Shown: piece after piece, positions 36,399-44,626 of the stretch | Position numbering within the stretch: the first letter of the stretch is position 1 | Layout: every line of letters begins with the position of its first letter | Assembly (NCBI RefSeq): GCF_039655865.1 | Contig: NZ_JBBYXL010000011.1 | Span: forward strand, 124,001-188,000 | Length of the DNA stretch: 64,000 nucleotides | From: Prosthecobacter sp. SYSU 5D2 | GTDB lineage: Bacteria > Verrucomicrobiota > Verrucomicrobiia > Verrucomicrobiales > Verrucomicrobiaceae | Direction: 5' to 3' | Program-made: the position numbers and the translations under genes | The notes under the pieces: generated by a model | Database searches by the model: none | What the model was told of the DNA's origin: nothing | Seen by the model: the letters and a program-made list of their open reading frames with translations, nothing else

Positions 36399-37125
36399 TG
36401 GCCACCGCGCCCTCGTCACCGGCTCCTCCCAGGGCATCGGCCTCGCCATCGGTCTCGGCCTTCAGGAGGCTGGAGCCACCGTCGTCCACCACGGCCTGCA
36501 GGAGCGCCCCGCAGACCTCTCCCCCGCCGCCGGTTATGTCCAGGCCGACCTCCTCGATCCCGAAGGCCCCCAGCTCCTCATGGATGCCGCCGGGGACGTG
36601 GACATCCTCGTTTGCAATGCCGGCAGCTTCTTTGACCTGCCTGTTCTCGAAATGACCCGCCAGCTCTGGGACCGCACCTTTCAGCTCAATGTCACCGCCA
36701 CCTTCTTCCTCGCCCAGGCCTTCGCCCGTCAGTGCGCCGCACGCGGGGTGCCTGGCAGCATCGTCATCACCTCCTCCACCAATGGCTTCCAGGCCGAGGC
36801 GGATTCCTGCGCTTACGATTCCAGCAAAGGCGCCCTGGTCATGCTCACCCGCAGCCTCGCCGTCTCCCTCGCCCCCCTCGGCATCCGGGTCAATGGCATC
36901 GCCCCCGGCCTCATCCGCACCCCCCTCACCTCCACCTGGATGGAGCCCCGCGCCCAGGACCTCCTCCGCCATTACGAGAAAAAGATCCTCCTGGGCGAAG
37001 TCGGCACCCCCGAAGACTGCGCCGGCGCCGTCATCTACCTCACCTCCCCCGCCGGCCGCTACCTCACCGGCGAAATCATCACCATCGATGGCGGCCTCAC
37101 GGTCAGCCAGATCGGCAAGATGTGA
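36379..37125 (+). CDS. Short-chain dehydrogenase/reductase
   Basis: A 248-residue classical SDR. The cofactor loop is TGSSQGIG at 14-21, NAG lies at 80-82, the catalytic Ser is in ITSSTNG near 132, and YDSSK gives Tyr146 and Lys150. The C-terminus has the GEIITIDGGLTV pattern of FabG-like enzymes. It should be an NAD(P)-dependent oxidoreductase in the cytoplasm. The overlap with the amidohydrolase gene suggests a shared pathway, perhaps of sugar or aldonic acid type. The downstream gap leads into an IS element remnant. Confidence 0.9.
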   Translation: MKAFSLDGHRALVTGSSQGIGLAIGLGLQEAGATVVHHGLQERPADLSPAAGYVQADLLDPEGPQLLMDAAGDVDILVCNAGSFFDLPVLEMTRQLWDRTFQLNVTATFFLAQAFARQCAARGVPGSIVITSSTNGFQAEADSCAYDSSKGALVMLTRSLAVSLAPLGIRVNGIAPGLIRTPLTSTWMEPRAQDLLRHYEKKILLGEVGTPEDCAGAVIYLTSPAGRYLTGEIITIDGGLTVSQIGKM

Positions 37126-37180
37126 GCAGGGGCTCCCCCTCGTCCTCACCCCGCTTGCTGAACCATTCGTCATTCTGCAT

Positions 37181-37888
37181 TCAATGTTGTTAAGATAAGG
37201 AAACGCGATACAAAAGCCTTGAAACGGAAGAAGACTGGGCGAAGCAGGGGGACGGCAGGAAGCCTTGATTCTACGGGATTCTGAGCCTCTATAATTACCA
37301 GGGACCTCAAAATACTGCATTTACCAGAGGTCGCTGGCTCAATGCCTTCGCAAGCACATCACTATGCCTGCGTTTTGTCACTCCCATCGCGGGCGGGCTG
37401 AGGACATCACACGCCATCGCGGGCTGAGTTTCGTCATGCTTGTGGTGCTCCAACTGCGCCTCATGCTCAGCAGTCTGCAACGCAATCTGGAGGAACTGCT
37501 GGAAGCCATCGACGGTCCTGCAGAAGCCATGGTCACCGCCTCGGCCCTGAGCCAGGCGCGGGCCAAGCTGCGGCATACGGCCTTCATCGAACTCAACGAG
37601 CTTTGCGTGCGTGAGTTCTATGGAGAGCGGTTACAAGCTGCTGAAGTGCCGCGCGCAGCAAATCAACCGCACGCACGCACTGGCGGCGGTGTTTCGTCAT
37701 CTGCACGGGTTGTTGGGGCGGGGGCTGGAACACCTGCTGGACAAAACGTTGCGGGCACTAAACAGCTTCTTCGAACGAGCGCGATGTCTGGTGAGACCGG
37801 GTCGTTCCAATCCGCGCAAGCCGCGCGCCAAACGCATGCCACCCACCGCGTATAAAAATTTGTGAAACCCTTATCTTAACGACATTGA
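37181..37888. mobile_element. Internally deleted IS4-type element with intact terminal inverted repeats
   Basis: The left end at 37181-37200 and the right end at 37869-37888 are inverted repeats matching the consensus TCAATGTYGTTAAGATAAGG (19 of 20 bases). The 0.7-kb interior carries fragments of an IS4-family transposase with its central catalytic region missing. With intact ends and no transposase of its own it resembles a MITE-like derivative that could be moved by a full-length relative elsewhere in the genome. No exact short target duplication was found immediately outside the ends. Confidence 0.75.
37340..37865 (+). pseudogene. IS4-family transposase remnant
   Basis: The N-terminal portion is readable from about 37364 (LSFVMLVVLQLRLMLSSLQ, then TASALSQARAKL, typical of IS4 N-termini) to about 37620. 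The frame then changes. From 37611 the C-terminal part continues with GYKLLKCRAQ joined directly to QINRTHALA and ends in RPGRSNPRKPRAK before a TGA-adjacent stop. A full IS4 transposase has about 380-440 residues; here the DDE catalytic middle is absent. Both a deletion and a frame change mark it as non-functional. Confidence 0.8.
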
Positions 37889-37899
37889 TTCATCATTCG

Positions 37900-38322
37900 T
37901 CATTCTGCATTCTCCCTCTCCGCCTCGAAATAGTCATCCTCGGCGATGTCGGGGATGCCAATGACCAGCACGCGCATGTGGCCACGCGCGCCATGGATGA
38001 CACCGGGTGGGATGTGGACCAGAGAACCGCGTGTGACCGGCTGCTCCACGCCATCCAGCAGCACACTGCCGCTGCCCTCCAGCACGTAATACAGTTCCGT
38101 GGAGCGGCGGTGATAGTGCAGCCTGGCTCCGTCAATATCCACCGCATGCGCCCAGGCGGCCGGGGCCAGAGGGGCATCCTCATGGCTGATCAGGCGGTCC
38201 CGCCAGCCGCAGGTGCTGCGTTCCCGGGCGGTGTGCCCTTCATGCCGGATCAGCAGAGGTCCTGTAGCCGGACTGGCAGCCTGGGACAAAGGTATGGCAG
38301 CGGACTCAGGTGGCGGGTTCAT
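37900..38322 (-). CDS. Cupin-domain protein
   Basis: About 140 residues from the ATG at 38322; an in-frame GTG at 38331 is an alternative. A single conserved beta-barrel is visible: HYHRRSTELYYVLEGSG gives the first metal-binding motif (HxH and Glu), followed by PPGVIHGARG, the second motif with its His. Cupins of this type bind a metal and may act as isomerases, oxygenases or sugar-binding regulators. Its stop lies inside the 19-bp repeat next to the IS remnant, so the C-terminus may have been reshaped by the insertion. It faces the sulfatase gene at 38418 divergently with about 95 bases between. Confidence 0.82.
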   Translation of the reverse strand: MNPPPESAAIPLSQAASPATGPLLIRHEGHTARERSTCGWRDRLISHEDAPLAPAAWAHAVDIDGARLHYHRRSTELYYVLEGSGSVLLDGVEQPVTRGSLVHIPPGVIHGARGHMRVLVIGIPDIAEDDYFEAERENAE

Positions 38323-38417
38323 GACAGGCACAAATCAACCCGGCAGCCTGCGGCGGAGCAAGAAGGAAATTGTTTTTCGCGGAAGATGCGTGAGGGCGGC
38401 AGCGTTCTCCAGCGCGC

Positions 38418-39878
38418 ATGAAACTGACGCGCCTCCTCCCTGCCCTGCTGGGTCTTTTTTCTCTGAGCCTGCCCGCAGCTGAAAAGCCGGACGTGCTCTT
38501 CATCGCCGTGGATGACCTGAACGACTGGGTGGGCCACCTGGGAGGCCATCCGCAGGCGAAGACGCCCAACATTGACCGCCTGGTCGCCCGGGGCACCGCC
38601 TTCACCAATGCCCACTGCGCCGCCCCAGCCTGCAACCCCTCCCGCGCCGCGCTGATGACCGGCCTGCGCCCCTGGCAGACGGGCATCTACACGAATGACG
38701 ACACCGCCGGCGGCATCATCAAGGACATCGTCACCATCAACCGCCACTTCCTGGCTCAGGGCTATAACACCCAGGGCGGCGGCAAAATCTACCACGGCGG
38801 CCCAAGCGAAGGCCGGGAAGACACCTGGACCGTCTGGAAAAACCTGTTCCCCGGCACCAAGACCCATGAATCCAACATGAACGGCCTCAACAGCGGGCAC
38901 TTCGACTGGGGCGTGCTGGACGCCAAAACGGAGGAGATGGGCGACACCAAGATGACCGACTGGGCCATCAACGAGCTGAAGACCGCCCCCCTGGACAAGC
39001 CGCTCTTTTTAGCCGCCGGCTATGTCAAACCGCACCTGCCCTGGTATGTGCCGCAGGAGTTCTTCGACCGCTTCCCATTGGAAAGCATCCAGCTCCCCAA
39101 AGTGAAGGAGGATGACCTGGCTGACATTCCCGCCGCCGGCGTGAAAATGGCCAAACCGGAAGGCGACCACGCCAAAGTCGTCAAGGGTGACCAGTGGAAA
39201 AAAGCCGTGCAGGCCTACCTGGCCACCACCTCCTACCTGGATGACCAGGTGGGCCGCCTGCTGGACGGCCTGGACGCCAGCCCGCGCAAGGACAAGACCA
39301 TCATCGTCTGGTGGACCGACCATGGCTGGGCCCTGGGGGAGAAGCAGCACTGGCGCAAATTTGCCCTCTGGGAAGACACCACCCGCACCTCCTTCTCCAT
39401 CGTCGCCCCTGGTGTCTCCAAACCCGGCAGCGTCTGCAATGCCGGCGTGGACTACATGAACATCTACCCCACCCTCTGCGAGCTGACCGGCCTGCCCGTG
39501 CCCGCCCATGTCAAAGGTGCCAGCCTGGTGCCCCTGCTGAAAGACCCCAAAGCCGCCTGGGACGGCGTGGCCATCTGCACCCATGACAAGGGCAACCACG
39601 CCGTGAAAAATGAGCAGTGGCGCTACATCCGCTATGCGGACGGCAGCGAAGAACTTTATGACCACACCCAAGACCCCCATGAATGGACCAACCTGGCTGG
39701 TGAGGTCGGCATGAGCGAGGTCAAAGCCAAACTTGCCTCCCACCTGCCCCCCGAAGGCACCGAGGTCCCCTCCGTCCGTGACAACAACGGCGGCCGGAAC
39801 AAAGCCAAAGGAAAAGGAAAAGAGAAGGGCAAAGGCAAAGGCAAAGGCAAAAACAAGTCCAAGGAAAAGTCAGAGTAA
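38418..39878 (+). CDS. Exported sulfatase (iduronate-2-sulfatase-like) with Lys/Gly-rich tail
   Basis: A 486-residue sulfatase with a signal peptide (about 1-21). VDDLNDW carries the metal-binding Asp pair (D32, D33). The formylglycine signature is CNPSRAALMTG with C72. VKPHLPW and the WTDHGWALGEKQHW segment resemble iduronate-2-sulfatase relatives. The last 25 residues are an unusual low-complexity KGKG/KEKGKGKG tail, which could bind polyanionic glycans or DNA. It is the first of three sulfatases on the plus strand, with a laminin-G-like gene in between. The natural substrate (perhaps sulfated algal or host glycan) is inferred only from family context. Confidence 0.9.
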   Translation: MKLTRLLPALLGLFSLSLPAAEKPDVLFIAVDDLNDWVGHLGGHPQAKTPNIDRLVARGTAFTNAHCAAPACNPSRAALMTGLRPWQTGIYTNDDTAGGIIKDIVTINRHFLAQGYNTQGGGKIYHGGPSEGREDTWTVWKNLFPGTKTHESNMNGLNSGHFDWGVLDAKTEEMGDTKMTDWAINELKTAPLDKPLFLAAGYVKPHLPWYVPQEFFDRFPLESIQLPKVKEDDLADIPAAGVKMAKPEGDHAKVVKGDQWKKAVQAYLATTSYLDDQVGRLLDGLDASPRKDKTIIVWWTDHGWALGEKQHWRKFALWEDTTRTSFSIVAPGVSKPGSVCNAGVDYMNIYPTLCELTGLPVPAHVKGASLVPLLKDPKAAWDGVAICTHDKGNHAVKNEQWRYIRYADGSEELYDHTQDPHEWTNLAGEVGMSEVKAKLASHLPPEGTEVPSVRDNNGGRNKAKGKGKEKGKGKGKGKNKSKEKSE

Positions 39879-39893
39879 CCCTGCGTGCTAATC

Positions 39894-39959
39894 ACTCCTG
39901 AGCCAGCCTGGCCAGGAGTTTCCCTGCCCTCACCTATGGCCTGGCCCGGTGGCCAGGCC
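39894..39959 (+). terminator. Two hairpins between sulfatase and laminin-G-like gene
   Basis: ACTCCTG (39894-39900) pairs with CAGGAGT (39913-39919), followed by a short pyrimidine run. Next, GGCCTGGCC (39938-39946) pairs perfectly with GGCCAGGCC (39951-39959) around a four-base loop. They sit 16-80 bases after the sulfatase stop. The first is a plausible weak intrinsic terminator; the second is very stable but lacks a U-run. Confidence 0.5.
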
Positions 39960-39990
39960 GTTCATAACCCGCTGCCCCTCGCCTGCATCC

Positions 39991-40743
39991 ATGAAAGTTT
40001 CTTACCTTCTCGCCTTCATCACGGCCACCCTGGGTCATGCAGCGGAACCGCCCCCATCTTTAAAACCGCTCCTCGCCGTGCCGGACCAGATCGTCCTGGA
40101 GCATGACTTTTCAGATCCCGCCCAGCTTAACAAAGCCCACTGGAAACCCAATATGGGCACCCGCTGGACCGTGGCCGACGGTGTTCTGCGCGGCCTCCCA
40201 TCCACCCCGGAATACCAGGCTTCAAAAGCGGATCACAAGGGCCTCGAGCCCCGCATCAGCTCCCCTGCCACTCCGGCCCAGTTCATCGCCCGGTTTTCCG
40301 TCCGCTTCCTGGACGGGGAGGAGGCCGCCATCGTGCCCTTTGTGGAATTTGGCCACCACGTCGCCCGCATCAAATTCACCGCTGACAGCGTTTTCCTGCT
40401 GGCCGACCACGACAGTCTCAAAGTCGCTGAAAACACCAACCTTAAATACGAACCCGGCAAATGGTACCACGCCCTGGCCGAGCTGAGGGGGGAGGAATTC
40501 CTCGTCCGCTTTGCCGGCGGCCCCACCCTCTACGCCCGGCACCCCTCCTATGCCCTGCCCCCGCCCAGCGGCGCTCCCGGCATGGGCGTCGCCGGTCCCA
40601 AAGGCGGCAGCGTCGAGCTCGACAATGTCACCTTCTGGACCATCAAGCCCGATGTCCAGCCCACCTGGCCCACTGTCCGCAACACCTTCCCCAAATTCGA
40701 ACCTGTCATCGTCAAGCAGCCAAAGGAAAAGAAAGCCAGGTAA
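39991..40743 (+). CDS. Exported laminin-G/DUF1080-like protein
   Basis: About 250 residues from the ATG at 39991, the start that leads a signal peptide (KVSYLLAFITATLGHAAE); an upstream in-frame start at 39949 is less likely. The body resembles a concanavalin A-like jelly-roll: HWKPNMGTRWTVADGVLRG, FSVRFLDGEEAAIVPFVEFG, WYHALAELRGEEFLVRF and VELDNVTFWTI. Such domains bind or hydrolyse carbohydrate. No catalytic Glu pair was recognised, so a binding role is favoured. Placed between two sulfatases, it may deliver or bind the same sulfated glycan. Confidence 0.7.
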   Translation: MKVSYLLAFITATLGHAAEPPPSLKPLLAVPDQIVLEHDFSDPAQLNKAHWKPNMGTRWTVADGVLRGLPSTPEYQASKADHKGLEPRISSPATPAQFIARFSVRFLDGEEAAIVPFVEFGHHVARIKFTADSVFLLADHDSLKVAENTNLKYEPGKWYHALAELRGEEFLVRFAGGPTLYARHPSYALPPPSGAPGMGVAGPKGGSVELDNVTFWTIKPDVQPTWPTVRNTFPKFEPVIVKQPKEKKAR

Positions 40744-40830
40744 TCCAGCAGTACAGTACTCCTCACTCTCCGGGTGAGGCGCGAAGTAAGCGCAGCGCAC
40801 AAGCCCCCTTCCCCGAATCGCCGCCCTCCC

Positions 40831-42351
40831 ATGAGCCAGCCCAAGCATATTGTTATCCTTCTTGTTACGCTGCTCATCTCCCTCCCCTCCCTATCCCCCG
40901 CCCAACCCCCTTCCCCCTCCCGGCCTAACATTGTATTCATCCTCGCCGATGACCTCGGTTACGGTGACGTCCAGTGCCTGAATCCGGATCGTGGAAAAAT
41001 CCCCACCCCGCATCTGGACCGCCTGGCCGGCCAGGGCATGACCTTTACCGATGCCCACAGCGGCTCCTCCGTCTGCACCCCCACGCGCTACGGCCTGCTC
41101 ACTGGCCGTTATTCCTGGCGCACCCGTTTGCAGAAAGGCGTGCTGGATGGCGGCAATGACGATCCTCTCATCGCCGCAGACCGCCTCACCGTCGCCACCT
41201 TCCTCCAGCAGCAGGGTTACGCCACCGCGTGCATCGGCAAATGGCACCTTGGTTTCAACTCCGAATCCCCCACCCTCAAGCCCGACGCCAAAACGAAGAG
41301 CAAAGGCAAAGACAAAAACGCCATGGGCCGCAGCGGCCTGCCCCTGGGCGCCCGGATCATCGGCGGCCCCATCACACGCGGCTTTGACCTCTTTTGGGGC
41401 TGCTCCAATGCCCGCACCATGTCCTCCCTCATCATCCAGGACCACGTTGTGGAGGACCTGCCCACGGTGGACATGCTGCCCCGCCTCACCCGGCGCGCGG
41501 TCGAATATCTGGATGAACAGGCCGCCACTGCCAAATCTGGCAAGCCCTTCTTCCTTTACGTGCCCCTCACCTCCCCGCATACGCCCATCGTGCCCAGTGC
41601 CGAATGGCAGGGCAAAAGCGGCCTCGGCAAATACGGCGACTTTGTCATGCAGACGGATGCCAGCGTCGGCAGCATCCTCGCCGCATTGGACCGGCATCAG
41701 CTTGCGGAGAACACCCTCGTCCTCTTCTCCGCCGACAACGGCTGCTCCCCCCAGGCGGACACGGCCGGGCTGGAAAAACAGGGCCACTTTGCCAGTGCGC
41801 AGTATCGCGGGTATAAGGCGGATATCTGGGACGGCGGCCACCGCGTGCCCTTCTTCGCCCGCTGGCCCGGCACCATCCCCGCCGCCAGCCGCAGCGATGC
41901 CCTCATCTGCCTGGGGGATTTCATGGCCACCGTCGCCGATGTCCTCGGCCAGCCTCTGGCTGAAACCGCCGCCCCCGACAGCCAGAGTTTCCTGCCCCTC
42001 CTCAGAGCCACCGCCAGTGCCCAAGGCCGCAGTCACATCGTCCATCACAGCATCGCCGGCAAGTTCGCCATCCGCGAAGGCCGGTGGAAATTGAACCTCT
42101 GTGCCGCCTCCGGTGGCTGGGGCAAACCCACCGACGAAGACGCCAAAAAACAAGGCCTCCCCGATGCCCAGCTATACGACCTCCAGGCAGATCCTGGCGA
42201 GACCACCAACCTCATCACCCAACGTCTAGCCGAAGCCGCCCGCCTCCTCGCGTTGTTAAAGCAGCAGATCACAAAAGGTCGCAGCACTCCCGGCACGGAC
42301 CTGACCAATGATGTCGAAGTTATTCTTCCATCCGCCGCCTCCATTCCCTAA
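40831..42351 (+). CDS. Exported arylsulfatase
   Basis: About 506 residues from the ATG at 40831, which starts the signal peptide; in-frame Met further upstream (40774) is less likely. LADDLGYGD holds the metal Asp pair (D40, D41). The formylglycine signature is CTPTRYGLLTGRY with C82. GKWHLGF and SADNGCS follow, as in type-I arylsulfatases. A Lys-rich insert, KTKSKGKDKN near residues 152-162, interrupts the usual fold between GKWHLGF and the next domain. It belongs with the flanking sulfatase genes; the following gene starts 22 bases after its stop. Confidence 0.9.
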   Translation: MSQPKHIVILLVTLLISLPSLSPAQPPSPSRPNIVFILADDLGYGDVQCLNPDRGKIPTPHLDRLAGQGMTFTDAHSGSSVCTPTRYGLLTGRYSWRTRLQKGVLDGGNDDPLIAADRLTVATFLQQQGYATACIGKWHLGFNSESPTLKPDAKTKSKGKDKNAMGRSGLPLGARIIGGPITRGFDLFWGCSNARTMSSLIIQDHVVEDLPTVDMLPRLTRRAVEYLDEQAATAKSGKPFFLYVPLTSPHTPIVPSAEWQGKSGLGKYGDFVMQTDASVGSILAALDRHQLAENTLVLFSADNGCSPQADTAGLEKQGHFASAQYRGYKADIWDGGHRVPFFARWPGTIPAASRSDALICLGDFMATVADVLGQPLAETAAPDSQSFLPLLRATASAQGRSHIVHHSIAGKFAIREGRWKLNLCAASGGWGKPTDEDAKKQGLPDAQLYDLQADPGETTNLITQRLAEAARLLALLKQQITKGRSTPGTDLTNDVEVILPSAASIP

Positions 42352-42373
42352 AGTTTGTTATTCACTTTTGACC

Positions 42374-43846
42374 ATGAAATCCCTTCTCCTCCTTTTCCTC
42401 GCGGCCCTGCCCTTCGCCGCCTTCTCCGCCGACCGGCCTAACATCCTCATGATCGCCGTGGATGACCTCCGTCCGCAGCTCGGCTGCTATGGGCAGAGCC
42501 AGATCCATTCACCCAACCTGGACCGCCTCGCCTCCCAGGGCACCCTCTTCCAGCGCGCCTACTGCATGGTGCCCACCTGCGGGGCCTCCCGCGCCAGCCT
42601 GATGACCAGCATCCGCCCTGCGCCGAAGCGCTTCGTCACCCATCTGGCGTATGCGGAAAAGGACGCCCCTGGCATCACCACCCTGAACACGCACCTCAAG
42701 GAAAACGGCTACCACACCGTCTCCAACGGCAAGATCTTCCACCACCCAGAAGACAGCGCCATCGGCTGGACCGAACCCGCCTGGCGGCCCAGCCCTGGCA
42801 AACCCGGCGCCACCGCCCCCGAGGACATGCCAAAGAAAAAAGCCGCCAATGGCCCGGAAAAATCCTCCGGCCAAAACAAAGGCAAAGGCAAGGGCAAAGG
42901 CGCCGCCAAAAAGGGCAAACCCGAGCGTGGCGTTCCCTATGAAATTTCCCCGCTGGAAGATCACCAGCTCAGCGACGGTCTCGTCGCCGAAAAGACCATC
43001 AAGGACCTCCGCCGCCTGAAGGACCAGGACCAGCCCTTCTTCATCGCCGCCGGTTTTTTCAAGCCCCACCTCCCCTTCATTGCCCCTAAAAAATACTGGG
43101 ACCTCTACCCTGAAGACAGCATCAAACTGCCCTCCAACTACCACGCCCCCAAAGACGCGCCCGCCGAATCCATCCACAATTCCGGCGAGCTGCGAGCCTA
43201 CAAGGGCATTCCCAAAACCGGCCCCCTGCCCGAAGACATGGCTCTGAACATGATCCGGGGTTACCAGGCCTGCGTCAGCTTCACCGATGCCCAGATCGGC
43301 AAGGTCCTCGAAGAACTGGACCGCCTCGGCCTAACCGAAAACACCATCGTCATCCTCTGGGGCGATCACGGATGGAACCTGGGGGAGCACACCCTTTGGT
43401 GCAAACATAGCTGCTACGAGACCTCCATGCAGGTCCCCCTCATCATCCGCGCCCCCGGCTTCAAAGGTGGCCTCAAAACCGCCGGTCTCACCGAGCTCAT
43501 TGACGTCTATCCCACCCTCTGCGAGCTCGCCGGCGTGCCAACCCCTGCGCACGTCCAGGGCCGCAGCTTTGTACCCCTCATGAAGACACCCGGCATGCAA
43601 TGGAAGGAACAGGCCATTGGCCGTTTCATGGCCGGGGATACACTCCGCACGGAGGAGCATCGCTTTACCGAATACTCCAACAACCAGGGCCAGCCCACCG
43701 CCCGCATGCTCTACGACCACACCAGAGATCCCGCTGAAAACATCAACCTCAGCGAGCAGCCCGCCCAGGCCGAAACCGTGGAGCAGCTCACCGCCCGCCT
43801 GCGCAGCGCCAAGGGCAAGGACGGTGACCTGCCGGTAAAAAAGTAA
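42374..43846 (+). CDS. Exported sulfatase with CxASR signature and Lys/Gly-rich insert
   Basis: About 490 residues from the ATG at 42374, which begins a clear signal peptide (about 1-18). AVDDLRPQLGCYG contains the metal Asp pair and resembles iduronate-2-sulfatase-type enzymes. The formylglycine signature is CGASRASLMTS with C69, the Ala variant of C-x-[PA]-S-R. A GKGKGKGAAKKGK insert lies near residues 168-182. VPLIIRAPGFKGG and WGDHGWNLGEH support the family. Its stop lies three bases from the stop of a small convergent membrane-protein gene. The substrate is unknown. Confidence 0.9.
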   Translation: MKSLLLLFLAALPFAAFSADRPNILMIAVDDLRPQLGCYGQSQIHSPNLDRLASQGTLFQRAYCMVPTCGASRASLMTSIRPAPKRFVTHLAYAEKDAPGITTLNTHLKENGYHTVSNGKIFHHPEDSAIGWTEPAWRPSPGKPGATAPEDMPKKKAANGPEKSSGQNKGKGKGKGAAKKGKPERGVPYEISPLEDHQLSDGLVAEKTIKDLRRLKDQDQPFFIAAGFFKPHLPFIAPKKYWDLYPEDSIKLPSNYHAPKDAPAESIHNSGELRAYKGIPKTGPLPEDMALNMIRGYQACVSFTDAQIGKVLEELDRLGLTENTIVILWGDHGWNLGEHTLWCKHSCYETSMQVPLIIRAPGFKGGLKTAGLTELIDVYPTLCELAGVPTPAHVQGRSFVPLMKTPGMQWKEQAIGRFMAGDTLRTEEHRFTEYSNNQGQPTARMLYDHTRDPAENINLSEQPAQAETVEQLTARLRSAKGKDGDLPVKK

Positions 43847-43849
43847 CTC

Positions 43850-44005
43850 TTACCGGCCCACCAGGATCGCAATGCCGGCAATCAGGGCAAGCACAGGAAC
43901 CACAATGCTAAGCTGCCCTAGGCTGATCCCAAAGACGCCGATGAGGCCGACAAGGACAAGATATATCGCCAAAGTGATCATGCCGATGCTGGAAGGAAAT
44001 TTCAT
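43850..44005 (-). CDS. Small hydrophobic two-helix membrane protein
   Basis: A 51-residue frame from ATG at 44005 to TAA at 43850-43852. Two hydrophobic helices are evident: GMITLAIYLVLVGLIGVFGI and LSIVVPVLALIAGIAILVG, with a short polar turn between and an Arg at the very end. It is too short for automated gene callers but fills the gap between two convergent features and has strong coding character. It is probably an inner-membrane protein; its family was not recognised. It lies downstream of the terminator of the entericidin-like operon, so it needs its own promoter. Confidence 0.6.
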   Translation of the reverse strand: MKFPSSIGMITLAIYLVLVGLIGVFGISLGQLSIVVPVLALIAGIAILVGR

Positions 44006-44065
44006 ATGGGTAATTCTAAATAATTGGTTATTCTGATACGGGATTTGCAGTTAACTTGAAAGTAC

Positions 44066-44109
44066 AAAAAAGGCGCTGCCACCGGCCATGTGTGCCGGAT
44101 GACAGCGCC
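44066..44109 (-). terminator. Strong intrinsic terminator after the entericidin-like gene
   Basis: Read on the minus strand, GGCGCTG (from 44109) pairs with CAGCGCC (to 44072), with an inner CCGG/CCGG pairing, followed at once by a TTTTTT run (44071-44066). It lies about 22 bases after the stop of the 47-residue lipoprotein gene. This is the clearest rho-independent terminator in the window. Confidence 0.88.
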
Positions 44110-44130
44110 AGATCTTCAAAAGCAGGCGGC

Positions 44131-44274
44131 CTAGTTGGCAGCGCGCTCGATGTGGCGGCCGGTCTTCTGCACATCACGGCCAAAGCCGCGAGTCGTGTTG
44201 CAACTGGTGCCAAGGATGGCAAACAGGCCGGTGATGAGTGCAAGCCGGAGGATGCGTTGGGTGGTTGGAGTCAT
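44131..44274 (-). CDS. Entericidin A/B-like small lipoprotein
   Basis: A 47-residue frame from ATG at 44274 to TAG at 44131. A hydrophobic signal leads to GTSC, with Cys25 as the probable lipidation site (position -3 is Gly rather than the usual Leu). CNTTRGFGRDVQKTGRHIE closely follows the entericidin pattern CNTTRGxGxDxxxxG. Entericidins are small, stress-responsive outer-membrane lipoproteins, part of an antidote/toxin pair in enteric bacteria. It is the last gene of a three-gene unit with two YqjD-like proteins, ended by a strong terminator. Too short for standard gene callers. Confidence 0.8.
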   Translation of the reverse strand: MTPTTQRILRLALITGLFAILGTSCNTTRGFGRDVQKTGRHIERAAN

Positions 44275-44299
44275 AGTGATAATGGTCAGGTTTTGGGAA

Positions 44300-44626
44300 T
44301 CAATGGAAGAGGCCTTTCAGGCCCCGGCTCATGCGGTTCAGTGTGCGTTCGATGGGCAGATCGCCCACCCGGTCAGCACCACGGCGCACAGCCAGCGCAC
44401 CTTCTTCCGCCAGCTCGGCCAGACGGTCCTGGATGTCTTCCAGAACGTCCATGGCCCGGCTCTGCGGGGTGGGGGCTGGGATCAGTGCGCGGGCCAGGAA
44501 GACGGCGGCGACGCCCAGGCCTGCCACCATCAGCAGAGTGCTGGCGGGGTGCTCACGCACACGGTTCTCCAGGGTTTCAATCGTGTTGTTGCAGACGTTG
44601 GCGGGGGTGTTTTCGTTGGGATTCAT
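44300..44626 (-). CDS. YqjD/DUF883-like membrane protein (108 aa)
   Basis: A 108-residue protein. A hydrophobic segment at about 29-50 (TLLMVAGLGVAAVFLARALI) is followed by charged amphipathic helices (RAMDVLEDIQDRLAELAEEG). The layout resembles the DUF883/YqjD family, whose members anchor to the inner membrane and, in E. coli, bind stationary-phase ribosomes. The gene overlaps the upstream 89-residue gene by four bases (ATGA) and lies 25 bases before the entericidin-like gene. Stress- or stationary-phase function is inferred from this trio. Confidence 0.65.
   Translation of the reverse strand: MNPNENTPANVCNNTIETLENRVREHPASTLLMVAGLGVAAVFLARALIPAPTPQSRAMDVLEDIQDRLAELAEEGALAVRRGADRVGDLPIERTLNRMSRGLKGLFH

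Larger units (their letters stand above)
37164..37912. repeat. 19-bp direct repeats flanking the IS remnant
   Basis: CATTCGTCATTCTGCATTC occurs at 37164-37182 and again at 37894-37912, just outside or touching the ends of the IS remnant. The right copy contains the TGA stop of the cupin gene read on the minus strand. It is longer than a usual IS4 target duplication and not exactly adjacent to the right end, so it may be a genome-wide intergenic repeat that served as insertion site, or the product of recombination. Confidence 0.7.

Noticed and set aside
40891-42153. 420-codon minus-strand frame
   Set aside because: Antisense to an unmistakable sulfatase; Gly-rich composition typical of shadows of GC-rich genes.
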